The notes: generated by a model not told the origin, from the sequence alone. Numbered from the stretch's first letter, positions 11,371 through 28,880 are shown. The stretch is DNA of 64,000 nucleotides from Mytilus edulis (GCF_963676685.1 NC_092347.1:92446208-92510207), one strand, 5' to 3'. Numbers and translations are program-made.

Positions 11371-13478
11371 CTTTCGTTACAAATATTTCAGCCATAATCC
11401 ATTAGTTTCGCCTGTCACAGATTTTTTATATTCTCTATTGGTCAGTAGCGATTAATACTGGTATCAGTAGATGTCAGGCTGTTTTATCTACTGTCTAAAT
11501 AAAGTATACATCGACATATTATGTGTTTATAATTATATTCTATTCCTGTAAGTGTAGATTGGAAGTCTAAACTAAAATCCAGAGATTTTTTGAACAATTT
11601 GCCAAAATGTAGATACTTTACTTGGCTTTCTCAAATACAATAAAAGGGGGATTTTATTTCAGCTATATATATACATGTGCAAAATTGTCAGATTTTGTAT
11701 ATGTTGTTCATGGAAAACACAATATTGTGTGATAAAAAGAAAACCTAACCATAGAATGTTTAGATAAAAACTGAGAAGAGAACTCTCACAATAGGCTTTC
11801 AAAATACAAACAAACAAACGGTGACCTACAGTTGTTAAATTCTGTGTCATTTGGTCTCTTGTGGAGAGTTGTCTCATCGGCTATCATACCGCATCTTCTT
11901 TTTTCATATATACAAACAAAAATTGGGCACGCCACTTTAAATGTTTTCTTTCTATACAACAAAATAAAACAAAATACAAGTAGGTAAATTCACAACACAT
12001 TTCAGTATAAAAGAATATGCTATCTGAGTAATATCCCCTTAGAAATTGAATCAAAAACAATTCATTCTGTATTTGTAAAAATCAGTCGCAAAAATATAAA
12101 CACATCATTTTCTTCATATAATGAAAAGTCTAAACAAGTGAATGACATACTTCTCTAAAAACATGCACTTTTCATTAGACTATATCTGATATTTTACAAT
12201 CCAAGATGGCAAAATCTGTAAGTTGTGCTCATTCTTGTCAATTTGAACTTTGTTGTAAGTCCTACGAGTTTCTTCTTTTATTTCTAATCTTATTGATTTG
12301 ACTCTTTCAGTTTTTTATAAGTATTTAAGATGTTGATCGATGTGAAACAGCAATCGATCCATCCATTTATTCTTGTGAGTTTGGATATAAGGTTTTATAA
12401 CATTTGGTTGCGAAAACTGAAGTTACAGTGCGAGCACGTCACATTTTTTCCCCCTCTTTTATAAAGGAACATGAATCAAGAACCGAAAATGTAAACTTGG
12501 TCTATGTTTAGTGGTAATAAGCTTCATAACATTTGAGTGAGGCATTAAAGTTGAAATCACGATAGGAAATTAAAATTTCAACCACGATTTCAACAATTTG
12601 AATTTATAAAAGAGCATAATTCATGTACATTAAAAGTGACGCCACCTAATTTTGATCTTGGTCTATATTTTGTGTTGGTAATCATTGTGTGTAAGTTTTA
12701 TCATACATGTATTTAGTTGGAAAAAAATCAAGTTAAAGAACGGACACCAATTTTGACATGAAAAATTATCTTACTTAAAGACTCTACCTTACCGGCATTT
12801 ATTTCACTGGCAAATGATTTCAAATGTCACTGATACATCCCGATGAATTAAGTTATCAAGTAGATGTTGGAAAAATCCAACGACATAATGGTGAAGGCAG
12901 TCTGGTCTGGTCATCTAGCTATTTCATATAATGGTGAAGGCAGTCTGGTCTGGTCATCTAGCTATTTCATATAATGGTGAAGGCAGTCTGGTCTGGTCAT
13001 CTAGCTATTTCATATAATGGTGAAGGCAGTCTGGTCTGGTATTCTAGCTATTTCATATAATGTTGGGATGATTAATTGGTCTTACAGTTTCAGTTTCAAC
13101 ATGACTCTAAATTTACCTTGACAACAATTTTGTATATAAAAATGCACTTTAAACTATTTATTAACAAATCAATTCTGTAGCCAAATAAGTAAGACATTTT
13201 TATGTCATTGATTGTTATTGAATAGTTAATTGTTTTACTTTCCTTTAAATGTGTCAGTCATAATTCATCCGTAATATATCTTATTTCACCTTTATAATTT
13301 ATTTCAATAGATATCTAGGTCAAACTCACCCTAGACTCCTTAAATCATAACACATGAATGGAAACATTCTTTTTGTTTCAATTAAGCTATGACAAAACAC
13401 ATTTCATAAGTGAAGTTATTGTCTTACTGGGGCTGTCTTGACTATTTGATAAGAATCGAAGACTCATAAAACAAAGTG
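11371..13478. other. Spacer between the two claudin-like genes
   Basis: AT-rich. It contains a 3'-terminal fragment of repeat family M1 (11818-11905) and a 43-bp tandem array (12885-13062). No coding exon seen. The promoter of copy B must lie here but no clear core element is visible. Confidence 0.6.
12885..13062. repeat. 43-bp tandem repeat, four copies
   Basis: The unit starts ATAATGGTGAAGGCAGTCTG at 12885, 12928, 12971 and 13014, followed by a partial fifth. The copies are almost identical; the fourth has a TCAT to TATT change. Confidence 0.9.
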
Positions 13479-16400
13479 ATGGCATGTTGTGGCGATGCTT
13501 CCGGTTGGGCTAAAGTTGGTTTCATCTGCATCTTCCTTGCGTTTGGATTGCAGTCAGCTGCTTTTCTGACGAACTACTGGATGGTGTATAACACAGCTAA
13601 AGATCTGTTTGATATTAGAGTTGGGTTACTCTGGTACACAAATTGTACGTCTGCTTGTGCTACTTCTACAACTCCAAGCAGTTACCATTCGTGTAAGTAG
13701 AATTTGTGATTATTTTTCTTCATTCAAACTGAAGAGGGAGGATAGGAGGGGTCCTGATCCCGAAATCCCGAGGTCCCGAATTTAAAAAAAAATAAATCCC
13801 GACATCCCGGCCGAAATTCGAAAAAAGAATTCCCGGATCCCGAAAGGGCCAATCCTGAAATCCCGAGCTTAAAAACACCCGATCCCGAAGTCCCGGTAAA
13901 GGTCATAACCCCCCTTACTAAAGCAACTGGTAAAGATGTTCAATTCGTAGATGAGGTGAACGAAAGAATAGAAATCTTACAGATTAATAGTTTTAAGTTT
14001 TATTGATGCTTTATTTGTTCCTTAATACTGTTCCTTTAAAAATTATTTTATTATGCTTTAAGTTTTGTTGCTGATCTTTTTTTTATTTGTTTTCTAATCA
14101 CCGCAAAATTTGCTCATTAGGAGGTATGTGAGAATAAACAAAAATTGACAGAATTTTTTCAATCTTTTCGAAAATGTAGTTTTATTGTGATTGGATAAAA
14201 ATTATAATAATAAAAATGATAGGTAACTTATCGTTTTTTCAAGCTACAGGTTTTTAAAAATGAAACATCATGTATTTTGAAAATGAAGGGTAAACTAAAT
14301 GATTGAACAGTGAAAAATAAATACGAGAAGATAACTCTTATGAAAATGTTTTCAAAATATACATCTAAAAAAAAAGATAGAGTCACCGTACTTCTTCCGC
14401 TGCTATAACATACTATAGAAAAAAATATATTGTCTATTTCTTTAGAAATTGTACAACTTCAGTTTGACCTCCCTTTTGTACGCTCATTTAAAAAAAAGAG
14501 ACAATCAAGCAATATATTCTGTTAGTACAAATATTAGTTGTTGTTTTTTAATTTATTTTCAGTATTCTTCACCCTGACCAAGATATTTGAAGGTGTAACT
14601 ATCGGACTATTTTTCATCATTGTTGTGATTTACGCCTTCTACGTGCTAGCAGACAGAAGCAGAACAAGGGCAACAGCCATATCTTTGATTATTATACTAG
14701 TCACATCGGGTACATACATATTGATATAACGAATAGATTATTATGATTACTAGCAACTAAGCCGGTTTCCGAAATCTTTTTAACTACAAATATAGCGATC
14801 ACATTGAAAATTTGGTTGTCCGTTTTGTTGTTGTTTCATTTGGAATCGCCACCTATGAAATAATGCGTATGAAAATAATTATAGATTATTTATTTTTGTG
14901 TTGTCAAAAACTGTTTCGGTGTTTTGGATAAATTTTCAGACTTATTAGGATAGGATTCTGGAATCGTAGTAAAATCTTTGAATAATGTTTTAATCGGTAC
15001 TAAAATTGATCTTGATTTTGATAAACTGAAAATAATAGATTAACTCTACGCAAATATGTATTGCTAAACAGTTAAGAGCTCTCACAATGTAGGTGAAGTT
15101 TGGCTATGCCTCAGGTCGTACATTTTACATTGCGATGACCTTGAGGTCATTCCGATGTATTCCTAGATTTCCATTATATAAATTAGTTTTGGGTTTGTAA
15201 CTGATCTATAAGCATGATAAATACGCGAACATAAACGAGTGCAAAATAAGTTAACGTTCCTTATCGTTTGATATCAATACATCTCTTCAATAAATACTGA
15301 TAGAAATATTTTTGTTTACAACATAAATTAATAATATTAAAATGTTTTGTAGTTGGATACATAAGTAAAAAATTATTGATAATATCAATGCACACGTACC
15401 GGAAAATTGTGTTAAGGTGTCATACCACCAATTACTACCTCAAATTTAGAACGTATGTGAAAGTAGGCCTACTCGGACAAAAAAAAGTGCATTTGATGTC
15501 ATTGTTCACCTAAACTAACCAACAAATTTGCAGAAATGAAAGCTTTGTTGAAAGAGAAATATATTAAGACCATTTTGAGCCAAAATTTACCTGCCTATGA
15601 GTTTGCATTAAAAATTGAGGATTAATGCGCTCCATAGTCTACTAATTTAAGATTTCCAGAAAACCAGGGGTTATTTTTAGTGGTACCTCCTTTCGGAAGC
15701 TCTCTGCTTTCTTATATGATTTTGAATGTATGTTGAAAATTGGCATGCAGAAAGGTGACACCTGTACAATTCAGGATATACCTAGTTTCTATGAAGTTAA
15801 ACTTAAGGTAAAATATTTAGAAAGCTGTGAAAATTGCAAAATTTGGTTGAACAGATAGGGACTTTTAATTGGTGGTATGACACCTTAAAGTATGCGGAAG
15901 AATATCTCAAAGAACGTTTTGCTTTTGTGCAATTTTTTTTTTTATTTTTGTTGCGTCGTACCTCAATCTATATTGAATTAATCTATTTTAAACTGGTATA
16001 ACCCTGTTATGTATTTATTGGTTGACGTCCATTGCTGTCTGTCATATCTATTTTCATTTTATATTGTTTTTTTTATAAATCAGACCAGTACGTTGGTTTT
16101 TCGTTTGAATTGTTTCACATTTTTCATTATAGTTGACTACATGATTTGGGTTTTGCTATTACTAAAAGCCGTACAGTGACTTTTAACTGCTTACTCAGTA
16201 AATACAATCAGGCTCCTTACATCCACAACAAATCGGTTCTGGTGATTAGTTTGCTTGCAATCATACCACATATATCCCGGTTATTTGTCACGTGATATGG
16301 GGGAACAAATGGTAAAAATCCATTGTGTCCCTAGTGTGACATACCTGATTTTTTGACGTGTTTTGTTAAATCATTACTTGTAAATTGTTATTGTGTTTAA

Positions 16401-16973
16401 TCAATTGTATTTTTTTTTTTATTAATTTGCTTTTTTGAACTACTGGGACTTGCCAATATACTGACTAGGGTTGAAATACTGAAAGTTACAGTCTGTCATG
16501 GATATCTCTAAGAAATTATCATCTTTATGAAGATTAATAAATATGTTTGTTGTGTTACAGTACTATTTCCGATTGCTGGAATTGTATTATGGATCCTGCA
16601 GATAGATTTTCCATATTTCCTAGCGTGGTCGGCTGGAATGTCCATGATAGCAACAGGATTAGCATTTTTTTCAATGCTATGCTTGATTCCAGATTTAAAA
16701 GAATATCCATACTACAACAAAATGGCGATCGTTCCAACGGACAATTTCTTTGATGATATGCAGTATCGGAAATACGATACTAAAAAGAACACGTATGTGG
16801 ACAAAGACAAGATTGACAGAGAACCGAAACGAAAACCTCACCGGAAAGATCCATATTCGATGAAAGATACTTACATGGATGATGAAATAGATAGAAAAGC
16901 CCTAATGGTAACTCCATCTAGACCACCGAGATATGATTTTCTGAAGCAAAATCCATTTTCAACAAAATACTAA
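13479..16973 (+). CDS. Claudin/PMP22-like four-span membrane protein, copy B
   Basis: Exons 13479-13692, 14563-14709 and 16561-16973 (257 aa), with the same intron positions and phases as copy A and an identical 147-bp second exon. The start is the ATG at 13479, giving MACCGDASGWAKVG, parallel to MGCCSGASGWSKIG in copy A. The claudin-type signature is NYWMVYNT, then GLLWYTNC. The second loop and fourth span (LQIDFPYFLAWSAGMSM) are almost the same as in copy A. The tails differ fully: this one is longer, rich in Asp/Lys (KKNTYVDKDKID) and ends PFSTKY, without the YV ending. So the membrane core is conserved and the tail has diverged, suggesting different cytoplasmic partners. AATAAA near 17706 may end the transcript. 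Role inferred from fold only. Confidence 0.83.
13735..13920. repeat. ATCCCGAA-type simple-motif repeat
   Basis: CCCGA recurs about ten times in phrases such as GATCCCGAAATCCCGAGG. The stretch is much more GC-rich than its surroundings and lies in intron 1 of copy B. Confidence 0.7.
15412..15888. mobile_element. TTAA-flanked MITE with perfect inverted ends (477 bp)
   Basis: The first 23 bases (15412-15434, TTAAGGTGTCATACCACC...) are the exact complement of the last 23 (15866-15888). TTAA at both outer ends fits the 4-bp target duplication of piggyBac-type transposons. No coding capacity. It sits in intron 2 of copy B. Confidence 0.82.
16095..16275 (+). repeat. Decayed copy of repeat family M1
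   Basis: TTTTTCGTTTGAATTGTTTC, TGATTTGGGTTTTGCT, AAAGCCGTACAGTGAC and ATCATACCACATAT occur in the order seen in the 5720-6039 copy, with large changes between. Confidence 0.55.
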
Positions 16974-17847
16974 TATCAGTTACTGGATATACTATGTTCA
17001 AGTGCAACTTACGATATTTACAGAATTTTTGTACAAGTTATCAGTATTCCGATATCCGCCTTCTTTCACCGCCATTCTATTCCCAAAATATACCATTTAA
17101 ACGCACTGTCCCCTTTGAGGAATAAAGCTGCAAATGACGACTAACTGGGTAGATTCGATATACGAAACATATCATACCACTAAGCACTAAGCACTCAATT
17201 CATCGTTTAGTGTCATAAAAACTTTGTATAAGTACAAGACTGTAGAATGTAGCCCTTTAAGCATGATAATGATAAGACGGCAAATCAATGCAAATTGAAT
17301 TGGTTCTTTTAATATGCTACGAGTTTATGAAAAACTCTGATATTGTACTATAAAGTGTACAAATTACAAATTTTACATGCATAATTACGATTTGAACACA
17401 ACATATGAATGTACGAGGACCTGTGTTTTAATCTCAGAACATTGATGTACTTTTGTATTATCATTACATATATATGTAAAATGTTGATCAGTTCTATGAT
17501 CTTACTTTTCAGTTTATCATCAAATGCAAAGATTCTTATAAGTCGTCCCTCTACAGATTAGACACATTGCTCAGTTATACTAAAGAAAAACATTTTAAAA
17601 CGTATATTATATCTTTAACTTTTATGACTCTTGTGATGTATTGTGTATTGTGTTATATTGTTAATTTCATATATGCTATCAACCCTATTGAAGTATAATT
17701 GCATTAAATAAACATATTATAAAACTATCATTTGACTGTCACGATTCGTTTCTGTTGTCAGTTAACTAGTTCACGTCACCTTATTGTGAAAAAACCTCAT
17801 CCAATGAAATTAATTGTATAATATAAATGTCAGATGCAAATGATAGT

Positions 17848-18097
17848 TTCAGTGGTGGTCGTTTGTTGCTGTGTATCATATTTGTATGTCGTTCATTATT
17901 TTGTACATGAATCAGGCCGTTAGTTTTTTTTTACCGTTTTACATTTGCCATTTCGGGACCTTTTATAGCTGACTATCAGCTGTATGGACTTTGCTTATTG
18001 TTGAAGGCCGTATGTTGACCTATAGTTGTCGGTTTCTGTGTCACTTGGTATTTTTTGAAGATGTTTTAAATTGGTAATCGAACCACATCTCCTTTTT
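17848..18097 (+). mobile_element. Interspersed repeat family M1, second near full copy
   Basis: It runs from CAGTGGTGGTCGTTTGTT through CATTTCGGGACCTTTTATAG and TTGAAGGCCGTATGTTGACC to ACCACATCTCC. It is colinear with 5720-6039. Confidence 0.7.
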
Positions 18098-18479
18098 ATA
18101 TGGTAGTTATTTAGTTCATTAAAAAATTATCGATGACCACCTATAAGTATCATATCAGATACTCACCCCTAACACCACATTTGGCACCCTTTTAACAGTA
18201 ATCATTCCCGACATTTTGTAAAAACTGTACCTTGATTACCGAAGTGCTTAAAAGAGGGGAAGTCAATCTGTATGGTTCGTAAAATGGCTTCGAATATAAG
18301 AAATCCCATATTCCGGTGTCAGTCTAAGTATTTTAGTGTTGCTATTAATATTGTCTTGCGATAAGTTGGTCAGTATTTGTGTCGCTTGTATATTGTCCCG
18401 AGGATATAAAAATATTTTGATTTTATATTTAGCATTGTATTCCTTTTTAATTACCTTAGGCCATTAACTGCTACGAGAC

Positions 18480-18930
18480 TCCTTATTTATATCAACTGTC
18501 CGTCCGTTTACTTTTACAAAAATCTTCTCTAAAACTTCTTGGACACATTTTACAAAACATGGACACAATCATCATCGTGTAACTTGATTTAAATAAATGT
18601 CTGATGACGCTGCCTGCCAAAAAAATGGTCGACAGTGCTAAATATAGAACATATCGGTTAAATGAAAGTTTGTCTACTATTTTGAAAGCCGCTATAAATA
18701 AAGAAAATCTGACAGTTCAAAAATTCTACCACTTGTCTCTCTTCGTCAAAACTGTCAGACGACTTCTTATATGAGATAGTGCCCTTTTAAAAATGACAAA
18801 TTCTACTATTCGGTTTACCTATCATCTTGTAATCTTTAAAAGATAAAGAGAAAATTTAAAGGCAAAATGATCAGCAAGACAAATAAGTAAACTTAGCCGA
18901 AATCGTCAAAAGACTCTTTATTAGAGTGTT
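18480..18930 (+). repeat. Diverged copy of the internal block of the 1161-2203 repeat
   Basis: TTACTTTTACAAAAATCTTC, then CACAATCATCATCG, AATGTCTGATGACGCTGCC and AAATATAGAACAT are in the same order as in the tandem blocks at 1241 and 1742. It directly precedes the LINE fragment. Confidence 0.6.
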
Positions 18931-18939
18931 TGTCCTTTA

Positions 18940-20537
18940 ACGACGATCTTAACCATATTCATTTTGCTTTTTTGCCTAATATCTTACAAAAATTTATTAA
19001 TTCCTGGGCAAATGATTGGCTAGTTAAATTCAATCCAAATAAAACTAATATTATGTTATTTAGTAACAAAAATTCAAAAATATAACTTGATTTTTCATTT
19101 TGGCGGAGTTCAGGTAGATACGGTTACTAGTCATAAACATTTAGGCATATTTTTTAGCAGTGATTGTAAGTGGACCAAGCATGTTGATTCCGTTTAATAG
19201 AAAAGGTATCAAAACAATTAAATGTTCTTAGACGTTTGAAATTCCGACTAAAAAGGGAATATTTAGAAAGAATATATTTAACTTTTATAAGGCCTGTTCT
19301 AGAATATTCTTCTGAAGTTTGGGATAATTGTGGTCAGTTGAATTCTGAAAGATTAGAAAAATTACAACTGGAAGCAGCACGTATTGTCACTGGTCTAACA
19401 AGCTATGCTAGCACTCAATCACTTTATTTAGAGACGGGATGGGAAAAATTAAAGACAAGACGGGAAGTGAAGAAATTAACTTTATTTTACAAAATTATGA
19501 AAGAGGACGCCCCAGAATACTTATTAGATTTAATACCCCCTACAGTTGCAGAAACGAACAACTACAATCTACGAAGCAGTCAAAATATATACCAAACCTC
19601 TAGCAGACTGTCTCTTTATCAGGAATCATTTATTCCATCTAGTATCAAACTGTGGAATTCGCTCGATTTAAGTATTAGAAATGAACTTTCTTTAAATATG
19701 TTTAAATTAAAAATTAAACAGAAATATTTTAAAAACAAATCACCCCCTACATATTTCAATATTGGCGATAGATATTTAAATGTTTTACACGCAAGATTAA
19801 GAAACAAATGCAGTGCCCTGAACATGGATCTGTATCACGCAAATATTAAAACTAACGCAATGTGTCAATGTGGTTTTTTATATGAAAATGCTCAACATTA
19901 TTTCCTCTCTTGTAAAAAATATACAGTGCAAAGGAAAAAAATATTTTTTGAACTTAGAAAAGAAAATATACCTACCGACTTTGAAAATTTAATGTACGGC
20001 AATGCTTTGTTTAATATGAACATAAACACGCTAATTTTTATAAAAGTGCAGAATTATATTAAAGAGACCAATCGCTTTTCATAGTTTATAAACATTATGG
20101 TTAAATATATACCAATAACAATGTTATTACTTTTTGTCGACTTCGAATGCAATTGTTCATTTTTTCCTAAGACATGGATCATCCATTTGATTTTATTGTC
20201 CATCAGTTGACAACAACACTTTAATTTAATTGTTCAAAATACAATAAAAACTTACCTTTTGAGTGAATATTTATTCCAAGATTAAAACAACCTATTATCT
20301 TTCATAAAAATTTACGGTAAACTCGACTTTTAGGAATCGATGAACCATGTCGTATAAATTCTTGTTAATTTCGTGTCTTCATATTAATATTGTTTATGAT
20401 GTTATTATTATTTATTTCATATTTGTTCGGATATGTATTATTTGTATGTAATGGAGAAGACGTTCTAAGTTGCAAAACTTGTGTCCAATCCTATTGTCAA
20501 TGTTTTTTGGACAATAAAATATGTTTAAACTAAACTA
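18940..20537 (+). mobile_element. 5'-truncated non-LTR retrotransposon (LINE), 3' part
   Basis: A frame broken by stops (about 18985-19235) still spells late reverse-transcriptase motifs (WLVKFNPNKTNIMLF, KHLGIF). The frame from 19236 to 20084 is then open for 282 codons. It encodes the C-terminal part typical of non-LTR elements: IRPVLEYSSEVWD after the palm/thumb, VPR-less linker, SSIKLWNSL, and a CQC-x10-H-x4-C knuckle. The 3' end is a short UTR with GGACAATAAAATATG and a TAAACTAAACTA tail, typical of LINE 3' ends. The endonuclease and catalytic part of the polymerase are missing. The 282-codon open frame suggests a fairly young insertion. Confidence 0.8.
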
Positions 20538-20881
20538 TGATTAGTCTGGGGACATAAATTTTATCAAAAATATAACTATGCAACTCTTAAAAATTTAAAT
20601 GCAATTGAATTTATTATAGGATTTTATAGGACATGCTTACCTAGGAAAATTAGTCTGGGGACATATATTACTAACATCGGACTAAATATACTAGTATATT
20701 CTGAAACCATGGACTTTTTATACTAGTAATATTTGTCCGCCCAGACATATTTTACCAGGACAAATTTATCCCTTACACTAATACGCTTCCTTTATTCCAT
20801 CTAACTTATTATTCGATGCTAAACGACAACAATATACAAGAAAAAACACACGGAAAGAGGTGCAAAAATGCTGGAAAGCGT

Positions 20882-20970
20882 CAGTGGTTTCTACGGGATG
20901 CGATCCCGCGATGTGTTAAATTACTGATTTAAACATAAGTTTCGAAGTAACCACTCGACTACGCCAACAC
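20882..20970 (-). pseudogene. tRNA-like sequence (tRNA pseudogene or SINE head)
   Basis: On the reverse strand TGGCGTAGTCGAGTGGTTA resembles a tRNA A box and D arm of Ser/Leu type. CGGGATCGCATCCCG forms a T stem-loop resembling a B box (GGWTCGNATCC). The acceptor ends do not pair and no clear anticodon loop forms, so a working tRNA is unlikely. Confidence 0.45.
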
Positions 20971-21608
20971 ATTCTATTAGAGAGAAATATAAATATATAT
21001 ACCTGTACATTTAAAAACTACCTGTATAAGATCATGTGACGTAGGTAATTACCCGGTAAAAGGAAAAATAATTAAGTTATGGAATGTTGATTGTTCAGTC
21101 ATTGTTGACTCAGATCATTGTGATAATTGATTTTTTTGTTTTCTTAAAGGTTCTGGCAACTGTTAGTTGCACATGGGATACAAATCATTGCTTACACCGA
21201 TCCGTAGATTAGGTCTTAACCAACTGTGCCAGTCTATAAGGCATTCGTGTTTTAATTTGCGAATATGTCTTGGAATTTTGTCTTAAAGATGACAATCAGT
21301 TGTTTTACTGCACAATGGTAAATTTTTCCCGGTCCAAAAACATGTTTACAATATAACGAACTGATTTGAATGTATCTATTTATTTTTAAGAACAGAAAAA
21401 GTTTAATCGATTATCAAAACGGGTATATTTATTGCATCTTACTTTAAAATATCAGTATAAATATCGTCAAAACTGACGGTATGGAATAAATATAGTTTAC
21501 CCAATAACTTGGCATTACATTTATGATATATTTTCATAATAATTTAAAGTATTGACCTAATATCAATCTTCCTGTATTTTGAGATCATACATATATATTT
21601 TAGCAGTG

Positions 21609-26277
<4,669 letters not shown>

Positions 26278-26722
26278 CTTTTACGACTATAAAATAAACA
26301 ATCAAACATTACCTTGAACGTTGATAAAAATATGTTATCAGATAAAAAAATTATATAATTATGTGTAAATATAAAGGTGTATTCTTCAGTGAGATTTACA
26401 GTTTTATTGGTGTCCTATTTTTTGAGTAGGTTAAGTTAACACGCATATTCGTTTTCCTTATACAGTATCTGTATGCATTATATACACCGATGAGATTATT
26501 AACCCGTATGGGGTCGCTAATATCACACCAAGATGGTACGGTTAATGCAAAATGACTGATTTTGATTAATTTATGCGTCTTTCAGCAATCTAGGTCTTTC
26601 TGCAATATGGCCTCATCTTAATAAAACATAAATGGGGCAGAATATGCAGTAACATAGAAACATATTTTAGCGTAAATGCGCTTTAAAACAATGAGTAAGA
26701 AATGATGTTTTTAATACTGCTT

Positions 26723-27379
26723 ACAATGGAGCTACTGGACCCACTAATGATTCTGAATGGTACAATTATACAATGGAGCTACTGGACCCACTAATGATTC
26801 TGAATGGTACAATTATACAATGGAGCTACTGGACCCACTAATGATTCTGAATGGTACAATTATACAATGGAGCTACTGGACCCACTAATGATTCTGAATG
26901 GTACAATTATACAATGGAGCTACTGGACCCACTAATGATTCTGAATGGTACAATTATACAATGGAGCTACTGGACCCACTAATGATTCTGAATGGTACAA
27001 TTATACAATGGAGCTACTGGACCCACTAATGATTCTGAATGGTACAATTATACAATGGAGCTACTGGACCCACTAATGATTCTGAATGGTACAATTATAC
27101 AATGGAGCTACTGGACCCACTAATGATTCTGAATGGTACAATTATACAATGGAGCTACTGGACCCACTAATGATTCTGAATGGTACAATTATACAATGGA
27201 GCTACTTGACCCACTAATGATTCTGAATGGTACAATTATACAATGGAGCTACTGGACCCACTAATGATTCTGAATGGTACAATTATACAATGGAGCTACT
27301 GGACCCACTAATGATTCTGAATGGTACAATTATACAATGGAGCTACTGGACCCACTAATGATTCTGAATGGTACAATTA
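26723..27379. repeat. 47-bp tandem repeat, 14 near identical copies
   Basis: The unit starts ACAATGGAGCTACTGGACCC and ends TGGTACAATTAT, with period 47 from 26723 to 27379. I see one internal substitution (CTACTTGACCC near 27204) and a shortened last unit. The near perfect identity points to recent or ongoing expansion. 47 is not a multiple of three, so no protein repeat is encoded. It lies upstream of the universal stress protein gene. Confidence 0.95.
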
Positions 27380-27544
27380 AGACCATTTCTTTGATAGTTT
27401 TACTACGTCATCATAATTTGGTTGATCGTTATAAAATTTATGTTCAACCGATAACCATGTATATATTTTTATTTCCCAAATTACAAGGCCCATAAAGGGC
27501 ATAAAATCAGATACAGAGAGACGAAATATACCAATTAAACTTAC

Positions 27545-28880
27545 GACCGAGCAAAAAGATCCTCACAAAAAAACCCAGCGGTATTCTCATGTCCTCTGCA
27601 TGGAATGTAAGTAGATCCTGCTCCACATGCGGCATCCCGTCATGTTACTTGTGAGTACAAAGTCGCTGATAAGTCTTATCCGGTAAAGATTGCATATTTT
27701 GGCGTTAATATTGAATCACTGATAAGGTCTTTGCATCGGAACTAAACACATTTATTCTAAAAACAGTTGTTGACATGACACGGGTTATGTTCTTCTCATA
27801 TATGTTATGATGGTATGATACTAAACCCCGAACGGGAAGGATTGTGCCTGATGTTCATATGAGGAAATCATAATCTTTCAGTCAGTTTAATTGAAGTCTG
27901 GAGTTGGCATGTCAGTTAACTGCTAGTAGTCTGTTGTTATTTATGTATTATTGTCATTTTGTTTATTTTCTTTGGTTACATCTTCTGACATCAGACTCGG
28001 ACTTCTCTTGAACTGAATTTTAATGTGCGTATTGTTATGCGTTTACTTTTCTACATTGGTTAGAGGTATAGGGGGAGGGTTGAGATCTCACAAACATCTT
28101 TAACCCCGCCGTATTTTTGCGCCTGTCCCAAGTCAGGAGCCTCTTGCCTTTGTTAGTCTTGTATTATTTTAATTTTAGTTTCTTGTGTACAATTTGGAAA
28201 TCAGTATGGCGTTCATTATCACTGGACTAGTATATATTTGTTATGGGGCCAGCTGAAGGACGCCTCCGGGTGCGGGAATTTCTCGCTACATTGAAGACCT
28301 GTTGGTGACCCTCTGCTGTTGTTTTTTATTTGGTCGGGTTGTTGTCTCTTTGACACATTCCCTATTTCCATTCTCAATTTTATGTTGTAATAAAGGAAAA
28401 TATAACGGGATTGTAGTTACGATAATGGTAGTGTATCTTCATCTTCACAACTTTGAACCTTTGATTTAATAGCCCATTGTTATCAACAATCACATATCAA
28501 AGAAATCATGATAGAAAATGCAAGCTCTGGGAAATCGTATCAACTGGGTGGTATATTAATACTCACTTTACAGGACCGGTCTTCACAGGCGCTGAAATGT
28601 TGCTGCATAGAAATGAAACGTTCACAATTTTGAAGCCGAGGTCAATTCTCTTTTCGTGAAGTTATGTTCTCAACTGATCCTCATTAACTGTCAATTTCTA
28701 AATGTTAGTCATGACATGAGGCCGACTTAACTGTATCTGCATGCTGTGTCCTTTATTTTATTTCAAGTTCGATGGGATAGATCCATTCAACTAAGATAAG
28801 TCACCAAACATTTTATTAGTGAGAAGACAAACTCCTGTATGAAGTCAGCTCAAATGTATAAAGGAACAAGTTCCAAAGAA
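27545..28880. repeat. Mussel interspersed repeat M2, interrupted by repeat M3
   Basis: AGTAGATCCTGCTCCACATG (27611) and, after the M3 block, GGGATTGTAGTTACGATAAT (28408), AAAGAAATCATGATAGAAAA, GAAATGTTGCTGCATAGAAA and AGGCCGACTTAACTGTATCT (28721) are colinear with a long mussel repeat I know from memory. Other pieces: 43155-43290, 55850-56010 and 59555-59705. No coding frame identified. Confidence 0.5.
27840..28383 (+). mobile_element. Interspersed repeat M3 nested in M2
   Basis: About 540 bp from GAGGAAATCATAATCTTTCA (27861) to CCATTCTCAATTTTATG. It includes ACCCCGCCGTATTTTTGCGC, GTCCCAAGTCAGGAGCC and GACGCCTCCGGGTGCGGG. I recognise it as a very frequent mussel repeat. A decayed fragment (CACCTGTCCTAAGTCAGGA) is at about 54331. 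Class unknown. Confidence 0.55.

Noticed and set aside
20882-20970. Functional tRNA gene
   Set aside because: A-box and B-box-like parts are visible, but the acceptor stem does not pair and no clear anticodon arm forms; kept only as a tRNA-like pseudogene.
27274-27495. Repeat peptide frame at the end of the 47-bp array
   Set aside because: The unit length is not a multiple of three, so the frame changes every unit.
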